From Thiobacillus sp. (GTDB lineage Bacteria > Pseudomonadota > Gammaproteobacteria > Burkholderiales > Thiobacillaceae), in the NCBI GenBank assembly GCA_030679915.1, contig JAUXRY010000018.1, forward strand, positions 1 to 64,000: 64,000 bases of DNA, written 5' to 3'. The translations under genes and the position numbers were made by a program. The notes beneath the pieces are model-generated. The model did no database searches. It had not been told where the DNA came from and worked only from the letters and a program-made list of their open reading frames with translations. Positions 1 through 9,450 of the stretch are shown here, piece after piece; positions within the stretch are counted from its first letter, which is position 1, and every line of letters starts with the position of its first letter.

Positions 1-184
1 TGATGCCGACCACTTCGCCGGGTTCGATGGAAAAGCTGACGTCGTCGAGCGCCTTGAACAGCGGGCGTTCTTCAACTTTCTTACCTGTCAGGCGGGCTGC
101 GGTGTTGAGCAGGGTCTGCTTGAGGCCCTGCATGGCGCCCAGGCGGTATTCTTTGGTCAGGTGGTCGACTTCAATAATGGGCAT
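1..184 (-). CDS. ABC transporter ATP-binding protein, Wzt-like (partial, N-terminus only)
   Basis: The reverse strand encodes about 61 residues from an ATG at 184 and then leaves the window. The N-terminus (MPIIEVDHLTKEYRLG) is a typical start of an ABC ATPase, and the end of the visible part (LDDVSFSIEPGEVVGI) is the stretch just before the Walker A loop. The insertion between them, containing LNTAARL, is common in the polysaccharide and O-antigen export ATPases (Wzt/TagH type). The ABC-2 permease lies upstream on the same strand, so the two probably form one exporter in the inner membrane. The Walker motifs and any C-terminal glycan-binding domain lie outside the window, so the Wzt assignment rests on context. 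Confidence 0.85.
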   Translation of the reverse strand, partial: MPIIEVDHLTKEYRLGAMQGLKQTLLNTAARLTGKKVEERPLFKALDDVSFSIEPGEVVGI

Positions 185-314
185 GGCGGTTAATTTGAGG
201 TGAATGTTTACGTGTAAAACTTTATCGAGGGCAGGATCATTTAAAGCTCTTTACCGGCATCATGTGTAAATGAGTGGGGGCGTCCAGGCAAGACCAATCA
301 ATGCATAGGTCCTG

Positions 315-1313
315 TTAACCGGGTAAATATCCAATAATGGATTTCTTGATAATCAAGTTGTCCGGAAACCAGTCTTTCCCTTCGTATGGGCTGTTTAACA
401 TGACCACCCTCAAATCAGGATTAAAAATGCTGGACCAAGCGGACAGGAAGGATGCGGTGCGGATTAGAGCCGCACATCTGGATAAAAGCAGGCTATTAAT
501 CAGGGCTTCTTTACCCTTGATGTAGTTATTACCGTGCGATGGCTGGACATGTATGGCCATTCCTTCCTGGCTGCGTTCCTTGTCATCGTGATGAACGACT
601 TCGATATGACTAAATTTCGCTTTGATCCATACGAGAAATTCTTCCTCATCAGTGGCGATGAACAGAACATCCGTGCCTGGATTTGAGGCCAGATAATTGG
701 ATATTGTTTGGGCACAAAACTCACGGGAAACTTGTGCGGCTTCGTGTTTTTTGTCAGTGCCACGATAATGTACGCCTAGCACTTTTCTGCCCGTGAAGTT
801 GTTTTTAACAAATATCTCAACACAATCAATAATATCGCTTTTAATCCGCAGGTTTTCTTCAAAGAGCGTTTTGGCGTACTCAAGGGTTAACTCGCTCCCC
901 GCGTTTTTAGGCCAACCGAGTTGGTCTATGTCTGAAATCTGACTGACCCGAACACGACCAGATGCAATGCTGTTTTTGTCGCTTTCGGTCAGCTTGAGAT
1001 TGTGGAAATAATTCCCAAACCAGTCTTCACCCTGGATAGGTGAATAGAAAGGACCTGATAGAGCGATGCAGGGCTTCAGGTTATTTCGTTTGCAATGATC
1101 AAAAATATACAAGCACCAACTGAGCTGCGCAAAAAAACCGACGTTTGCATCGATGTTTACGGCATATATGCCCTGATTCTGGCTTTGTTGAAGCGGGATA
1201 TAAAACGGTTTCAAGCTTTTATCCACACGGCGCGCGAGTTTTTTATATCGCGCCAAAGCTTCCCAGTAAAACTGTTGTGCGTCCATGCCAATATTTTTGC
1301 CCTGATCAAGCAT
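315..1313 (-). CDS. Fucosyltransferase-like glycosyltransferase
   Basis: This 332-residue soluble protein has no signal peptide. The motif GVHYRGTDK near residue 200 resembles the HxRxTD nucleotide-sugar-binding motif of the alpha-1,6-fucosyltransferase / NodZ / O-fucosyltransferase superfamily. It is followed by FIATDEEEF and a serine-rich SFLSAWSSIFNP segment, in the order usual for that fold. It lies between the genes for the two ABC exporter subunits, in the same orientation, so it probably modifies the exported glycan in the cytoplasm. Donor and acceptor cannot be read from the sequence. A start at the second Met (residue 10) is also possible. The superfamily is fairly secure; the fucose specificity is inferred. 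Confidence 0.65.
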   Translation of the reverse strand: MLDQGKNIGMDAQQFYWEALARYKKLARRVDKSLKPFYIPLQQSQNQGIYAVNIDANVGFFAQLSWCLYIFDHCKRNNLKPCIALSGPFYSPIQGEDWFGNYFHNLKLTESDKNSIASGRVRVSQISDIDQLGWPKNAGSELTLEYAKTLFEENLRIKSDIIDCVEIFVKNNFTGRKVLGVHYRGTDKKHEAAQVSREFCAQTISNYLASNPGTDVLFIATDEEEFLVWIKAKFSHIEVVHHDDKERSQEGMAIHVQPSHGNNYIKGKEALINSLLLSRCAALIRTASFLSAWSSIFNPDLRVVMLNSPYEGKDWFPDNLIIKKSIIGYLPG

Positions 1314-1376
1314 GCGTAAACATCGATTTTCCTACCCTCAAGTGTTGTTGCGTTAAGTCAGGTTCAGTCACGTTGC

Positions 1377-2195
1377 TTAGATCACGTCGGCGAAATAACT
1401 TTCCGCCCGTTTAAAGTAAAGGTAACTCAGGGGCAGCAGGATGGCGATCATGATGGCGCCGGGGATCATGGCGGTCAGGTCGGGCGGCTGGCTTCTCAGG
1501 ACAACGCTCTGGAATGCATCGATGATGCCGGCCAGGGGGTTGAGGGTGTACAGGGTATAGAGTATATCGGACCATTCGCCGGCGGCTTGTTGCCCCAGCA
1601 GTTTGTCCTTGACCAATTGCAACGGATAGATGACCGGCGAGGCGTACATCAGCAGCGACAGCAACACCGGCAAGGCGGCGCCCACGTCGCGGTAATAGAC
1701 GTTGATGGCGGCGCCGACAAAGGCAATGGTCAGCGCGGCCAGCACGGTGTAGAGAATGATGAGCGGCACCCACAGGATGTAGATGCTGGGCATCATCTGG
1801 TACCACACCATCAGCCCGGCCAGGATGAAGAAGTTGATGCCGAGTTCCACCAGCTTGGTGAGGACCGAGGTGATGGGGAAGATCTCGCGCGGAAAGTAGA
1901 TTTTCTTGATCAGCGCGGTGTTGCTGACGACGCTTGTGACGCCTTCGGATGCGGATTCCTGGAAGAAGGTCCACGGCATCAGCGCAGCAAAAACCAGGAT
2001 GGGATAGGGGATCTCGCCGCTTTCGATACCGACAAAGCTCTTGACCAGAGTGAAGATGAGCATGAGCGTGATCGGCTTGAGGATGGCCCAGGCGATGCCG
2101 AGATAGGCTTGTTTGTAGCGCAGGGCGATATTCTTCCACGCGAGCGTGGCCATCAGTTCGCGGTAGTCGTAGAGGTTTTTGGCAAGGGTGATCAT
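1377..2195 (-). CDS. ABC-2 type polysaccharide export permease, Wzm-like
   Basis: This 272-residue integral membrane protein has about six hydrophobic segments and matches the length of O-antigen and capsule ABC-2 permeases. It begins with the cytoplasmic segment LYDYRELMATLAWKNIALRYKQ and the sequence AYLGIAWAILKPI, a hallmark of the Wzm/TagG/KpsM family. With the Wzt-like ATPase it should move a completed lipid-linked glycan across the inner membrane. Same-strand neighbours on both sides are glycosyltransferases, consistent with a polysaccharide locus that continues off the left edge. The precise exported polymer is unknown. Confidence 0.9.
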   Translation of the reverse strand: MITLAKNLYDYRELMATLAWKNIALRYKQAYLGIAWAILKPITLMLIFTLVKSFVGIESGEIPYPILVFAALMPWTFFQESASEGVTSVVSNTALIKKIYFPREIFPITSVLTKLVELGINFFILAGLMVWYQMMPSIYILWVPLIILYTVLAALTIAFVGAAINVYYRDVGAALPVLLSLLMYASPVIYPLQLVKDKLLGQQAAGEWSDILYTLYTLNPLAGIIDAFQSVVLRSQPPDLTAMIPGAIMIAILLPLSYLYFKRAESYFADVI

Positions 2196-2589
2196 GGTTT
2201 TGTCAGTTCGAGGCGATTTCGCTGTCTGTCGCGCTTGGGGTTGTTGTCAGTGGATGCCCGTGTCGCGCTGTGGTATCCGTCCAGTTTTGAATGTTTTCCG
2301 GAAATGTGTGCTTGTCTTTGCGCGTGGGGCCACGGCTATTCACATGAGCCATACCCGACGTAATCACACTATCTCTCACCTGCAACAGGTGTTTGGCCTG
2401 AAACAAGCCGGGTTGACCTGTTCTTCCCATCCGGCGTTGACGTGGGGGCGTGATGGCGGAAAGGGTATTCATCAGCGAGGATTATAAGGGCTGGAGGCTA
2501 CAGCATCGTGATGCTTCATGCGAACGCGCGCGCCACGGACTGATGATTGATTGGCCCGGAGACTTTCTTGACCCCAATTCACAGGTTGC
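2196..2589. other. Intergenic region without a recognised gene
   Basis: This is a 394-base gap between the GT2 glycosyltransferase and the permease. Short open frames exist on both strands but show no recognisable protein family or convincing ribosome-binding site. It may carry the promoter for the permease and downstream genes; I could not pick one with confidence. Confidence 0.5.
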
Positions 2590-3558
2590 TTATTTTCCAA
2601 TCCGGACACTTCGGCGGCGGGTGACGCGATCGACCAGGTTGCGATAGAGCGGGGCGGGGAGGAGGCTGGCGACAAGGTGTTTGAAGTCGCCGGCTTTCCA
2701 GTCGGCCTTGCGGAAAGCGCGGCGAAAAAGGCGGCGAGCAGACTCGGTGTCGTTACGCCAGTGGCTACGATAGGCTTCCCGTAGCAAGGGACCGTAAATC
2801 AATTCGTTCAGGTGGGAAGGGGTATAACGCGCAACAAGTTCAGGGTGATGACGAGCCAGGTCGTGGCGTACGGCAACTGAATCAAAAACCTGTTGCCAAT
2901 GCGGAATGTGGGCGTCACCGCGTGGGTAATGGCGGTAATAAGCCAGCACGTCGGTTACGCGAACGAGACTGGGCTGGCGCGCGAGCATTCTGAGCCACAG
3001 GTCGTAGTCCATGGCGGTGGGCGCGCGTTCTGAAAAACCACGTAGTGCATCAATAAGATAGCGCCTCACCAGCACGCTATTGATTGGCCAGGAAGGCTTC
3101 TCCATAAGATAAGCGGCTGCTTCATCAGGCGCCAAATCGGGCGGGATAACCGGGTTAGGGTCAGTCGACGCGACCCCGATGTTTTGCCAACTGCAGTAAG
3201 CGACGTCGGCGTTTTCGGCGACGAGTGCCTCGTGCAACAAGCGCAAGGCGTCCGGGTGCCAGATATCGTCGGCATCAAGAAAGGCAATGTAATTACCGTT
3301 TGCGTGGGCGAGCGCCTGGTTGCGTGCCGCAAAAGGCCCCCCACGGTTCTGATAAAGGAGCGTGATGCGTTCGGGATGCTCAACGGCAAGGCGCTGCAGC
3401 ACTTCTGTTGAGCCATCGGTTGAACCGTCGTCTACCACGATGAGCTCAACATGCGGGTAATTTTGCCCAAGCACGCTCTGCATCGCCTCTTCCAGATAGG
3501 GCATGGCGTTGTAGCAAGGCATCACTACAGATACAAGTTCAGGGTCAAAATTATCCAT
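2590..3558 (-). CDS. Glycosyltransferase family 2
   Basis: This 322-residue GT-A enzyme opens with VSVVMPCYNAMPYLEEAM, the classic GT2 N-terminus. It continues with LIVVDDGSTDGS (the nucleotide-binding Asp pair) and YIAFLDADDIWHPDAL, which holds the DxD-type metal and donor-binding motif. A C-terminal helical region of about 100 residues follows. It probably adds a sugar from a nucleotide donor to a lipid-linked glycan on the cytoplasmic face of the inner membrane. It is the first gene of the minus-strand polysaccharide block in this window. The sugar transferred cannot be deduced. The ATG at 3558 fits the family start, although the ribosome-binding site is weak. Confidence 0.9.
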   Translation of the reverse strand: MDNFDPELVSVVMPCYNAMPYLEEAMQSVLGQNYPHVELIVVDDGSTDGSTEVLQRLAVEHPERITLLYQNRGGPFAARNQALAHANGNYIAFLDADDIWHPDALRLLHEALVAENADVAYCSWQNIGVASTDPNPVIPPDLAPDEAAAYLMEKPSWPINSVLVRRYLIDALRGFSERAPTAMDYDLWLRMLARQPSLVRVTDVLAYYRHYPRGDAHIPHWQQVFDSVAVRHDLARHHPELVARYTPSHLNELIYGPLLREAYRSHWRNDTESARRLFRRAFRKADWKAGDFKHLVASLLPAPLYRNLVDRVTRRRSVRIGK

Positions 3559-3870
3559 TTCGCTCGCTGTTTTATTGTTTGATTGGCTGGCCTGGGCCTG
3601 TTCACAATGAATTGAACCGGCATGACCGTTTAGCTTGCTCCCCAGATTACGAAGAAAAGGCCATGTGGCTTTCCTTTAATCCGTCAACCTTGCCTGAGTA
3701 AAGCAAATGACTCATCCGTACGCAGACATTCAGCGTGTTCAACTTTACACCGGACTTCCCTGATTTGACTAAAAATTCAGCTCATTCAGGCCAGATTCCG
3801 TACGGCAGCAACGATGTCTGAACAGCTTTGGTTACAATCGTCGAACACGCACATGACTTTGAATTGACCC
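3559..3870. other. Divergent intergenic region before aroB
   Basis: The 312 bases separate the polysaccharide block (minus) from aroB (plus) and must hold promoters for both directions. A TACAAT hexamer at 3833-3838 could be a -10 box for aroB, but no good -35 box stands at the right distance. No gene, RNA or repeat was recognised. The aroK gene that often precedes aroB is not here. Confidence 0.5.
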
Positions 3871-4950
3871 ATGCAAACTCTAACCGTCGACCTTGGCGAC
3901 CGCGCTTACCCGATCCATATTGGGAACAGCCTGCTGGGTCAAACCGATTTGATCCTGCCGCACCTGGCGCAAAAGCGCGCGATGGTGGTGACCAACACCA
4001 CGGTGGCGCCGCTGTATCTGGCGCAGCTTACGGCAACGCTGGAAGCCGGCGGGGTGGCGGTGACCAGCGTGGTGTTGCCGGACGGCGAGGCCTACAAGAA
4101 CTGGGAAACGCTGAACCTGATTTTCGATGCGCTACTGACCCAGCGCGCTGAGCGCAAGACGACGTTGATTGCGCTGGGCGGCGGGGTGATCGGCGACATG
4201 ACCGGATTTGCGGCGGCGAGCTACCAGCGCGGCGTGCCCTTTATCCAGATTCCCACCACGCTGTTGTCGCAGGTGGATTCGTCGGTGGGCGGCAAGACTG
4301 GGATCAACCATCCGCTCGGCAAGAACATGATCGGCGCGTTTTATCAGCCCAAACTGGTGCTGGCCGATACTGATACGCTGAAAACCCTGCCGGCGCGCGA
4401 ACTCTCGGCGGGGCTGGCCGAGGTGATCAAGTACGGCCTGATCTGGGATGTTGATTTTCTGGCCTGGCTGGAAGCCAATATGGACAAGCTGCGCACACTC
4501 GACCCGGTGGCGATCACCCATGCGATTTTCCGCTCGTGCGAAATCAAGGCGCAGGTGGTGGCGCAGGACGAGCGCGAAGGCGGCATCCGCGCGATCCTCA
4601 ATCTGGGCCACACTTTTGGCCACGCCATCGAAACCGGCATGGGCTACGGCAACTGGCTGCACGGCGAAGCGGTGGCGGCGGGCATGGTGATGGCGGTGGA
4701 AACCTCGCAACGCCTGGGCTGGCTCACCGAGGCCGATGTGGCACGCACCCGTGCGCTGATCCGCACCGCCGGATTGCCGGATGAGGCGCCGGACCTGGGG
4801 GTGGACACCTGGCTCGAATACATGGGCCACGACAAAAAGGTCGAGGGCGGAAAAATGCGCTTTGTGCTGCTGAAAAAAATGGGCGAAGCGGTGATTACCG
4901 CCGACGTGCCGACCGATGTGCTGACCGGCGTGCTCACTGCGCCACGCTAA
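3871..4950 (+). CDS. aroB: 3-dehydroquinate synthase
   Basis: It converts DAHP to 3-dehydroquinate, the second step of the shikimate pathway, in the cytoplasm with NAD+ and a divalent metal. The 359-residue length is normal. Visible family signatures are the glycine-rich [11 protein letters not shown], the [18 protein letters not shown] active-site segment, and metal-binding elements in [25 protein letters not shown] and [10 protein letters not shown]. The start at ATG 3871 gives the expected N-terminus ([15 protein letters not shown]). The dGTPase-like gene follows after 10 bases, so the two are probably cotranscribed. The usual upstream partner aroK is absent from this window. Confidence 0.97.
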   Translation: MQTLTVDLGDRAYPIHIGNSLLGQTDLILPHLAQKRAMVVTNTTVAPLYLAQLTATLEAGGVAVTSVVLPDGEAYKNWETLNLIFDALLTQRAERKTTLIALGGGVIGDMTGFAAASYQRGVPFIQIPTTLLSQVDSSVGGKTGINHPLGKNMIGAFYQPKLVLADTDTLKTLPARELSAGLAEVIKYGLIWDVDFLAWLEANMDKLRTLDPVAITHAIFRSCEIKAQVVAQDEREGGIRAILNLGHTFGHAIETGMGYGNWLHGEAVAAGMVMAVETSQRLGWLTEADVARTRALIRTAGLPDEAPDLGVDTWLEYMGHDKKVEGGKMRFVLLKKMGEAVITADVPTDVLTGVLTAPR

Positions 4951-4960
4951 AGGATCATCT

Positions 4961-6088
4961 ATGGATACCCTCGCTTCCTACGCCGCGCATTCCAGTCAAA
5001 CCCGCGGACGTTTGCATGGCGAGCCGCCCGCTGCGCCGCGCTCCGAATTTCAGCGCGATCGTGACCGAATTATTCATTCCACCGGATTTCGGCGGCTGGA
5101 ATACAAGACCCAGGTATTTGTGAACCACGAGGGTGATCTGTTTCGCACCCGCCTCACCCACAGCCTGGAAGTGGCGCAGATCGCCCGCACCATCGCGCGC
5201 TTGTTGAACCTGAACGAAGACCTGGTCGAAGCCGTGGCGTTGGCGCACGACCTCGGCCACACGCCGTTTGGCCACGCCGGGCAGGATGCCCTGAACGCCT
5301 GCATGAAAGAACACGGCGGCTTTGAGCACAACCTGCAATCGTTGCGGGTGGTGGATATGCTGGAAGAACGCTACGCCGAGTTCGATGGATTGAATCTCAC
5401 GTTCGAAGCGCGCGAGGGCATCCTCAAGCATTGCTCGATGGCCAACGCCGAAAAACTGGGCGCGGTGGGCGAACGCTTTTTGAACAAGCAGCAACCCTCG
5501 CTGGAGGCGCAAATCACCAACCTGGCTGATGAGATCGCCTACAACAATCACGATGTCGACGATGGGCTGCGTTCCGGGTTGATTACGCTGGAGCAGCTGT
5601 TGGAGGTGAAGCTCTTTGCCCGACATCTCGCCGAGGTGCGTGCCAAATACCCGACACTCAATGGCCGCCGCGAAGTCACCGAAACGGTGCGCCGCATCAT
5701 CAACACCCTGATCCTCGATCTGGTGAATGCCACGCGGATGAATATCGAAAAAAGCGGTGTGCTAACCGCTGACGACGTACGCGCTGCACCGGCCATGGCC
5801 GCTTTCAGTCCCGAGGTCCTCGACGAGCACCGCGAGCTGAAGCGTTTTTTACATCGTCACCTGTACCGCCACTACAAAGTGGCGCGCATGAGCGCCAAAG
5901 CCAGCCGCATCATCACCGATCTCTATACGGCATTTTCCGGCGATGCCCGGCTGCTGCCGCCCGAGCATCAGGCGCACGAGTCGCTAACGGGCATGCGCGC
6001 CGTGGCGGACTACATCGCGGGGATGACCGATCGCTACGCGATCCGCGAGCACCGACGCATATTCGCGGTGGAAGAGATTTACAGCTGA
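4961..6088 (+). CDS. dgt: Deoxyguanosinetriphosphate triphosphohydrolase-like protein
   Basis: This 375-residue HD-domain phosphohydrolase belongs to the dGTPase family, whose members hydrolyse dNTPs to deoxynucleoside and triphosphate. The N-terminal [19 protein letters not shown] is diagnostic. The metal site is visible as [13 protein letters not shown] (first His), [15 protein letters not shown] (His-Asp pair and following His) and a later Asp in [12 protein letters not shown]. It sits directly downstream of aroB, a pairing seen in other proteobacteria, and probably shares its transcript. Family identity is firm. The true substrate of the short bacterial dGTPase-like branch is often not dGTP alone, so the name is by homology. 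Confidence 0.93.
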   Translation: MDTLASYAAHSSQTRGRLHGEPPAAPRSEFQRDRDRIIHSTGFRRLEYKTQVFVNHEGDLFRTRLTHSLEVAQIARTIARLLNLNEDLVEAVALAHDLGHTPFGHAGQDALNACMKEHGGFEHNLQSLRVVDMLEERYAEFDGLNLTFEAREGILKHCSMANAEKLGAVGERFLNKQQPSLEAQITNLADEIAYNNHDVDDGLRSGLITLEQLLEVKLFARHLAEVRAKYPTLNGRREVTETVRRIINTLILDLVNATRMNIEKSGVLTADDVRAAPAMAAFSPEVLDEHRELKRFLHRHLYRHYKVARMSAKASRIITDLYTAFSGDARLLPPEHQAHESLTGMRAVADYIAGMTDRYAIREHRRIFAVEEIYS

Positions 6089-6090
6089 GA

Positions 6091-6110
6091 CTCGGTGGCC
6101 CGAGCGCTTT
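6091..6110 (+). terminator. Weak intrinsic terminator candidate after the dgt-like gene
   Basis: A 5-bp GC-rich stem (CTCGG / CCGAG with loop TGGC) at 6091-6104 is followed by CGCTTTT. It lies in the 21-base gap between convergent dgt and comF. The stem is short, so this is tentative. Confidence 0.3.
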
Positions 6111-6817
6111 TAACGAGCACCTGAAATATCACCTGGTGGTAACGTCCGCGCCACCACCCAACACGTCACTTCGCGTGCGCCTGCGCGCTTCAATGTCGCG
6201 GCCAGCTCATCGAGGCTGGTGCCGGTCGTCATCACGTCGTCGACCAGTGCAATGTGCTGGCCTTCAATTTTCCCGGAACAGGTGAATGCGCCGCGCACGT
6301 TGCGCCGCCGCGCATCGTGTTTCAGTCCCATTTGCGGCGGGGTGTCGCGAATGCGCTGGCAGCTGGTTGTATCCAGCGTGATGCCCCGTCGCTTACTGAC
6401 TGCGCGCGCGATTTCGGTGGCATGGTTGAAGCCGCGATCGCGAATGCGCGTCGGGTGCAGCGGCATGGCTATCAGGCGGTCGGGTTGGGAATGTGGTTCG
6501 GCGGCCTGGGCCAGGCACTCACCTAGCGCAGGCGCAATGGGGAGCCGGCCGTGATACTTCAGACGAGGAATCAACCGGTCAAGCGGGAAGGTGTAGGCCA
6601 ACGCAGCGACGGTGCGGTCGAATGACGGCGGGCGCTTGAGGCAGGCACCGCACACCTGACCGGCAGGCGTGGGGGTAGCGCATTGCGGACAGTGAGGTTG
6701 GGTGTGCCAGGGTAGGTCGTTCAGGCAGCCCGGGCACAGGGGGCGTAGCAGGGCCGCAGCCCCGCAAAGCAGGCAGGCATGCGGGGACAGCTGATTAAAA
6801 ATTGATCTGATGTTCAA
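6110..6817 (-). CDS. comF: ComF family phosphoribosyltransferase-like protein
   Basis: This 235-residue protein has an N-terminal zinc-finger-like part with CLLC, CPGC, CPQC and CGAC pairs within the first 60 residues. A type I phosphoribosyltransferase domain follows, ending in the PRPP loop IALVDDVMTTGTS. ComF/GntX proteins are linked to DNA uptake or use of DNA as a nutrient, but their biochemical role is poorly defined. It is convergent with the dgt-like gene and divergent from the biotin block, a neighbourhood (comF next to bio genes) frequent in beta- and gammaproteobacteria. The only in-frame start near the family N-terminus is a TTG at 6817, so the exact start is uncertain. Confidence 0.88.
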   Translation of the reverse strand: MNIRSIFNQLSPHACLLCGAAALLRPLCPGCLNDLPWHTQPHCPQCATPTPAGQVCGACLKRPPSFDRTVAALAYTFPLDRLIPRLKYHGRLPIAPALGECLAQAAEPHSQPDRLIAMPLHPTRIRDRGFNHATEIARAVSKRRGITLDTTSCQRIRDTPPQMGLKHDARRRNVRGAFTCSGKIEGQHIALVDDVMTTGTSLDELAATLKRAGAREVTCWVVARTLPPGDISGAR

Positions 6818-6871
6818 TTGTCGGGGTGCTCAAATTTGACAGGGACGACGTAGCCCCCGAGAATCCGCGCC

Positions 6872-7330
6872 ATGAAAACCAAACGTCTCATCACGGCTTC
6901 GTCCTCCCGGTTTGCTGCACAGTTGTTCAATATCATTACCGTAGTGGTGCTGATGATTTCGCTTACCGCACTGCTGCTGGGTAAGTTGCTTGCCAGCCAC
7001 AAGATTGGTTTTTTACCGTTCATATTGTCGCTGCCGCCCGTGATGATTTGGCTGGGGGCATCCATTTTTGTCTACGCCAGCATTGCCCACCACCCTAATC
7101 CGCGCACCGTACATTACAACAAATGGGCAGGCTATCGGTATTACGGCGTAATGGGCAGTCTGGTGGTGTTCGGTCAGCCGATTTATGGACTGTTAGGCGG
7201 CTGGGTTGGCCTGATGCTGGTGTTGGGCCTGGCGGTGACGATTATCGTACCGTGGGCGCTGTTTGATATTTACAAGGCCGCACGCGAACCGTGGGCTGAT
7301 ATGACGATAGAGGTGGCAATTTATGAATGA
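6872..7330 (+). CDS. Small multi-pass membrane protein upstream of bioB
   Basis: I do not recognise the family. The 152-residue product is very hydrophobic, with four likely membrane segments around residues 17-40, 47-70, 90-112 and 115-135, and a charged C-terminal tail. Between the second and third segments is an Asn/His/Tyr-rich loop ([20 protein letters not shown]). The stop codon overlaps the bioB start by 8 bases, so the two genes are translationally coupled and the protein may be connected to biotin metabolism or transport. No transporter motif is visible and it is not an obvious BioY. Start at ATG 6872; the ribosome-binding site is weak. Confidence 0.75.
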   Translation: MKTKRLITASSSRFAAQLFNIITVVVLMISLTALLLGKLLASHKIGFLPFILSLPPVMIWLGASIFVYASIAHHPNPRTVHYNKWAGYRYYGVMGSLVVFGQPIYGLLGGWVGLMLVLGLAVTIIVPWALFDIYKAAREPWADMTIEVAIYE

Positions 7331-8276
7331 CATGACTCAACCTGTGGCGCGCCTATCCATGGCCGGGATCGAGGCACTGTTCGCGCTGCCGTTTGCTGAT
7401 TTGATGTTCCAGGCGCAGACCGTGCATCGGGCACATTTCGACCCCAACAAGGTGCAGCTGTCGACGCTGCTGTCGATCAAGACCGGCGGTTGCTCCGAAG
7501 ACTGTGGTTATTGCCCGCAAGCCGCACGTTATGACACCGGTGTCGAGAATCAGGGGCTGTTGAATCTGGACGATGTGCTGGCCGCGGCCAAAGCAGCAAA
7601 GGCCGCCGGCGCTTCGCGCTTCTGCATGGGTGCGGCATGGCGCGGACCGAAGCAGCGCGATCTCGATCCGGTGCTCGACATGGTGCGCGAAGTCAAAGCG
7701 CTGGGGCTGGAAACCTGCGCCACGTTGGGCATGCTGAAAGACGGCCAGGCTGAACAACTGAAAGACGCCGGCCTCGACTACTACAATCACAACCTCGACA
7801 CCGCACCCGAGTTTTACGGTGACGTCATCACCACGCGCCAGTATCAGGATCGCCTCGACACGCTCGACCGCGTGCGTCAGGCCGATCTGCATGTGTGTTG
7901 CGGCGGCATCGTCGGCATGGGCGAGTCGCTCACCCAGCGCGCCGGTTTGATTGCGCAACTGGCAGCGCTCGATCCGCAACCTGAATCGGTGCCGATCAAC
8001 CTGCTGGTGCAGGTTGAGGGCACGCCGCTCGCCAATACCGAGGCGCTTGACCCGCTGGAGTTCGTGCGCACGATTGCGGTTGCGCGTATCTGCATGCCAA
8101 AAAGTTTCGTGCGGCTATCGGCCGGCCGTCAGCAGATGAGCGATGCGGTGCAGGCGCTGTGCTTCCTCGCCGGTGCCAATTCGATTTTTTACGGCGAGAA
8201 ATTGCTCACCACCGGCAATCCGGAGTGGGAGCGCGACCAGCGCCTGTTCGACACGTTGGGCCTCGCAGCGCTGTGA
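7323..8276 (+). CDS. bioB: Biotin synthase
   Basis: This radical-SAM enzyme inserts sulfur into dethiobiotin, the last step of biotin synthesis. The 317-residue protein has the CxxxCxxC cluster motif in [12 protein letters not shown] near residue 57, which binds the [4Fe-4S] cluster. It also has the family segments YYNHNLDT and [14 protein letters not shown] and the arginine of FVRLSAGR, which contributes to the [2Fe-2S] site. GAGGTGG lies just upstream of ATG 7323. It is the first enzyme gene of the biotin operon and overlaps the preceding membrane-protein gene. BioA is not in the window and must be encoded elsewhere. Confidence 0.97.
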   Translation: MNDMTQPVARLSMAGIEALFALPFADLMFQAQTVHRAHFDPNKVQLSTLLSIKTGGCSEDCGYCPQAARYDTGVENQGLLNLDDVLAAAKAAKAAGASRFCMGAAWRGPKQRDLDPVLDMVREVKALGLETCATLGMLKDGQAEQLKDAGLDYYNHNLDTAPEFYGDVITTRQYQDRLDTLDRVRQADLHVCCGGIVGMGESLTQRAGLIAQLAALDPQPESVPINLLVQVEGTPLANTEALDPLEFVRTIAVARICMPKSFVRLSAGRQQMSDAVQALCFLAGANSIFYGEKLLTTGNPEWERDQRLFDTLGLAAL

Positions 8277-8289
8277 GTTCCGCGTTGTC

Positions 8290-9450
8290 ATGAGTCTGGC
8301 CGCGCTGACCCGTCTGCAGCTGGGGCTGGCGGCGCTGAAAGCGGATCACCTCGAACGCCGGCGCTTGCTGCTCGATGGTGCGCAGGGCGCCCACGTCACG
8401 ATCAACGGCCAGCGCGTCATCTCGTTTTGCAGCAATGATTATCTGGGGCTGGCCGCAGACCCGGCGCTGGTTCAGGCTGCACACGCCGCGCTTGACCAGT
8501 GCGGCGTCGGTGCGGGTGCGGCGCACCTCATCACCGGGCATCACCGCTTTCATCACGACTTCGAAGCGGCTTTCGCACACTTCGTCGGCAAGCCTGCCGC
8601 GCTGCTGTTTTCCACCGGTTACATGGCCAATATTGGCGTGCTGACTGCCTTGTGCGATCGCCACAGCGAGGTGTTCGCCGACAAGCTCAACCATGCTTCG
8701 CTGGTCGACGCGGCCAAACTCTCCGGCGCGACCTTCACCCGTTTCCGTCATCACGATCTGGCGCAGCTCGAAGGCCAGCTGGAAAGAAGCACCGCGCCGG
8801 AAAAAATAATCGTCTCCGATCTGGTGTTCAGCATGGACGGCGACATTGCGCCGGTTGATGCACTGCTTGATCTGGCTGAGCGCTACGACGCTTGGCTCTA
8901 TCTCGATGATGCGCATGGTTTTGGCGTGCTGGGCGACGGCCGTGGCGGCATGACTGAGCGCGCCCGCGCCAGCGACCGCGTGATTTATCTGGCCACGCTG
9001 GGCAAGGCAGCGGGGGTGTCGGGTGCTGCGGTGGCTGCCCACGCCAGCGCGATCGACTGGCTGCTGCAGACAGCACGGCCCTATGTTTACACCACCGCTT
9101 CGCCACCGCTGCTGGCGGCGTGCCTGCTGGAAAGTCTGCGCCAGATCGAAGCGGGCGAGGTGCGGCGAGCTGCATTACGCGGCCACATTCTGCAATTGCG
9201 TGAAGGATTGGCCAGCTTGAAGATTGGCACCCTGATGCCCTCCGACACGCCGATCCAGCCGCAGATGATCGGCAGTCAAGCCGATGCGATTCAGCTGTCG
9301 CACAGTTTGTTGCAGCGCGGTCTGCTGGTACCGGCGATACGCACGCCGACGGTGCCGGTCAACATGGCCCGGCTGCGCATCACCTTGTCGGCTGCACACT
9401 GCACGGACGATGTCGCCCAATTGATCGAGGCACTGCATGACGTCGTCTAA
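8290..9450 (+). CDS. bioF: 8-amino-7-oxononanoate synthase
   Basis: This PLP enzyme condenses pimeloyl-ACP (or -CoA) with alanine. From ATG 8290 the product is 386 residues, the normal family length. The longer open frame upstream runs inside bioB and is not needed. Visible motifs are ISFCSNDYLGLA near the N-terminus, GAGAAHLITGH, LYLDDAHGFGVLG (Asp that contacts the PLP ring) and TLGKAAGVSG with the Schiff-base lysine. It lies 13 bases after bioB and overlaps bioH by 14 bases, consistent with one operon. Confidence 0.96.
   Translation: MSLAALTRLQLGLAALKADHLERRRLLLDGAQGAHVTINGQRVISFCSNDYLGLAADPALVQAAHAALDQCGVGAGAAHLITGHHRFHHDFEAAFAHFVGKPAALLFSTGYMANIGVLTALCDRHSEVFADKLNHASLVDAAKLSGATFTRFRHHDLAQLEGQLERSTAPEKIIVSDLVFSMDGDIAPVDALLDLAERYDAWLYLDDAHGFGVLGDGRGGMTERARASDRVIYLATLGKAAGVSGAAVAAHASAIDWLLQTARPYVYTTASPPLLAACLLESLRQIEAGEVRRAALRGHILQLREGLASLKIGTLMPSDTPIQPQMIGSQADAIQLSHSLLQRGLLVPAIRTPTVPVNMARLRITLSAAHCTDDVAQLIEALHDVV

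Noticed and set aside
1411-2139. 242-codon minus-strand frame
   Set aside because: Same-strand alternative frame of the ABC permease, rich in His and Arg; a shadow.
6818-6871. BirA- or BioR-type operator before the biotin operon
   Set aside because: Only partial, imperfect repeats in the 54-base gap; not enough to call.
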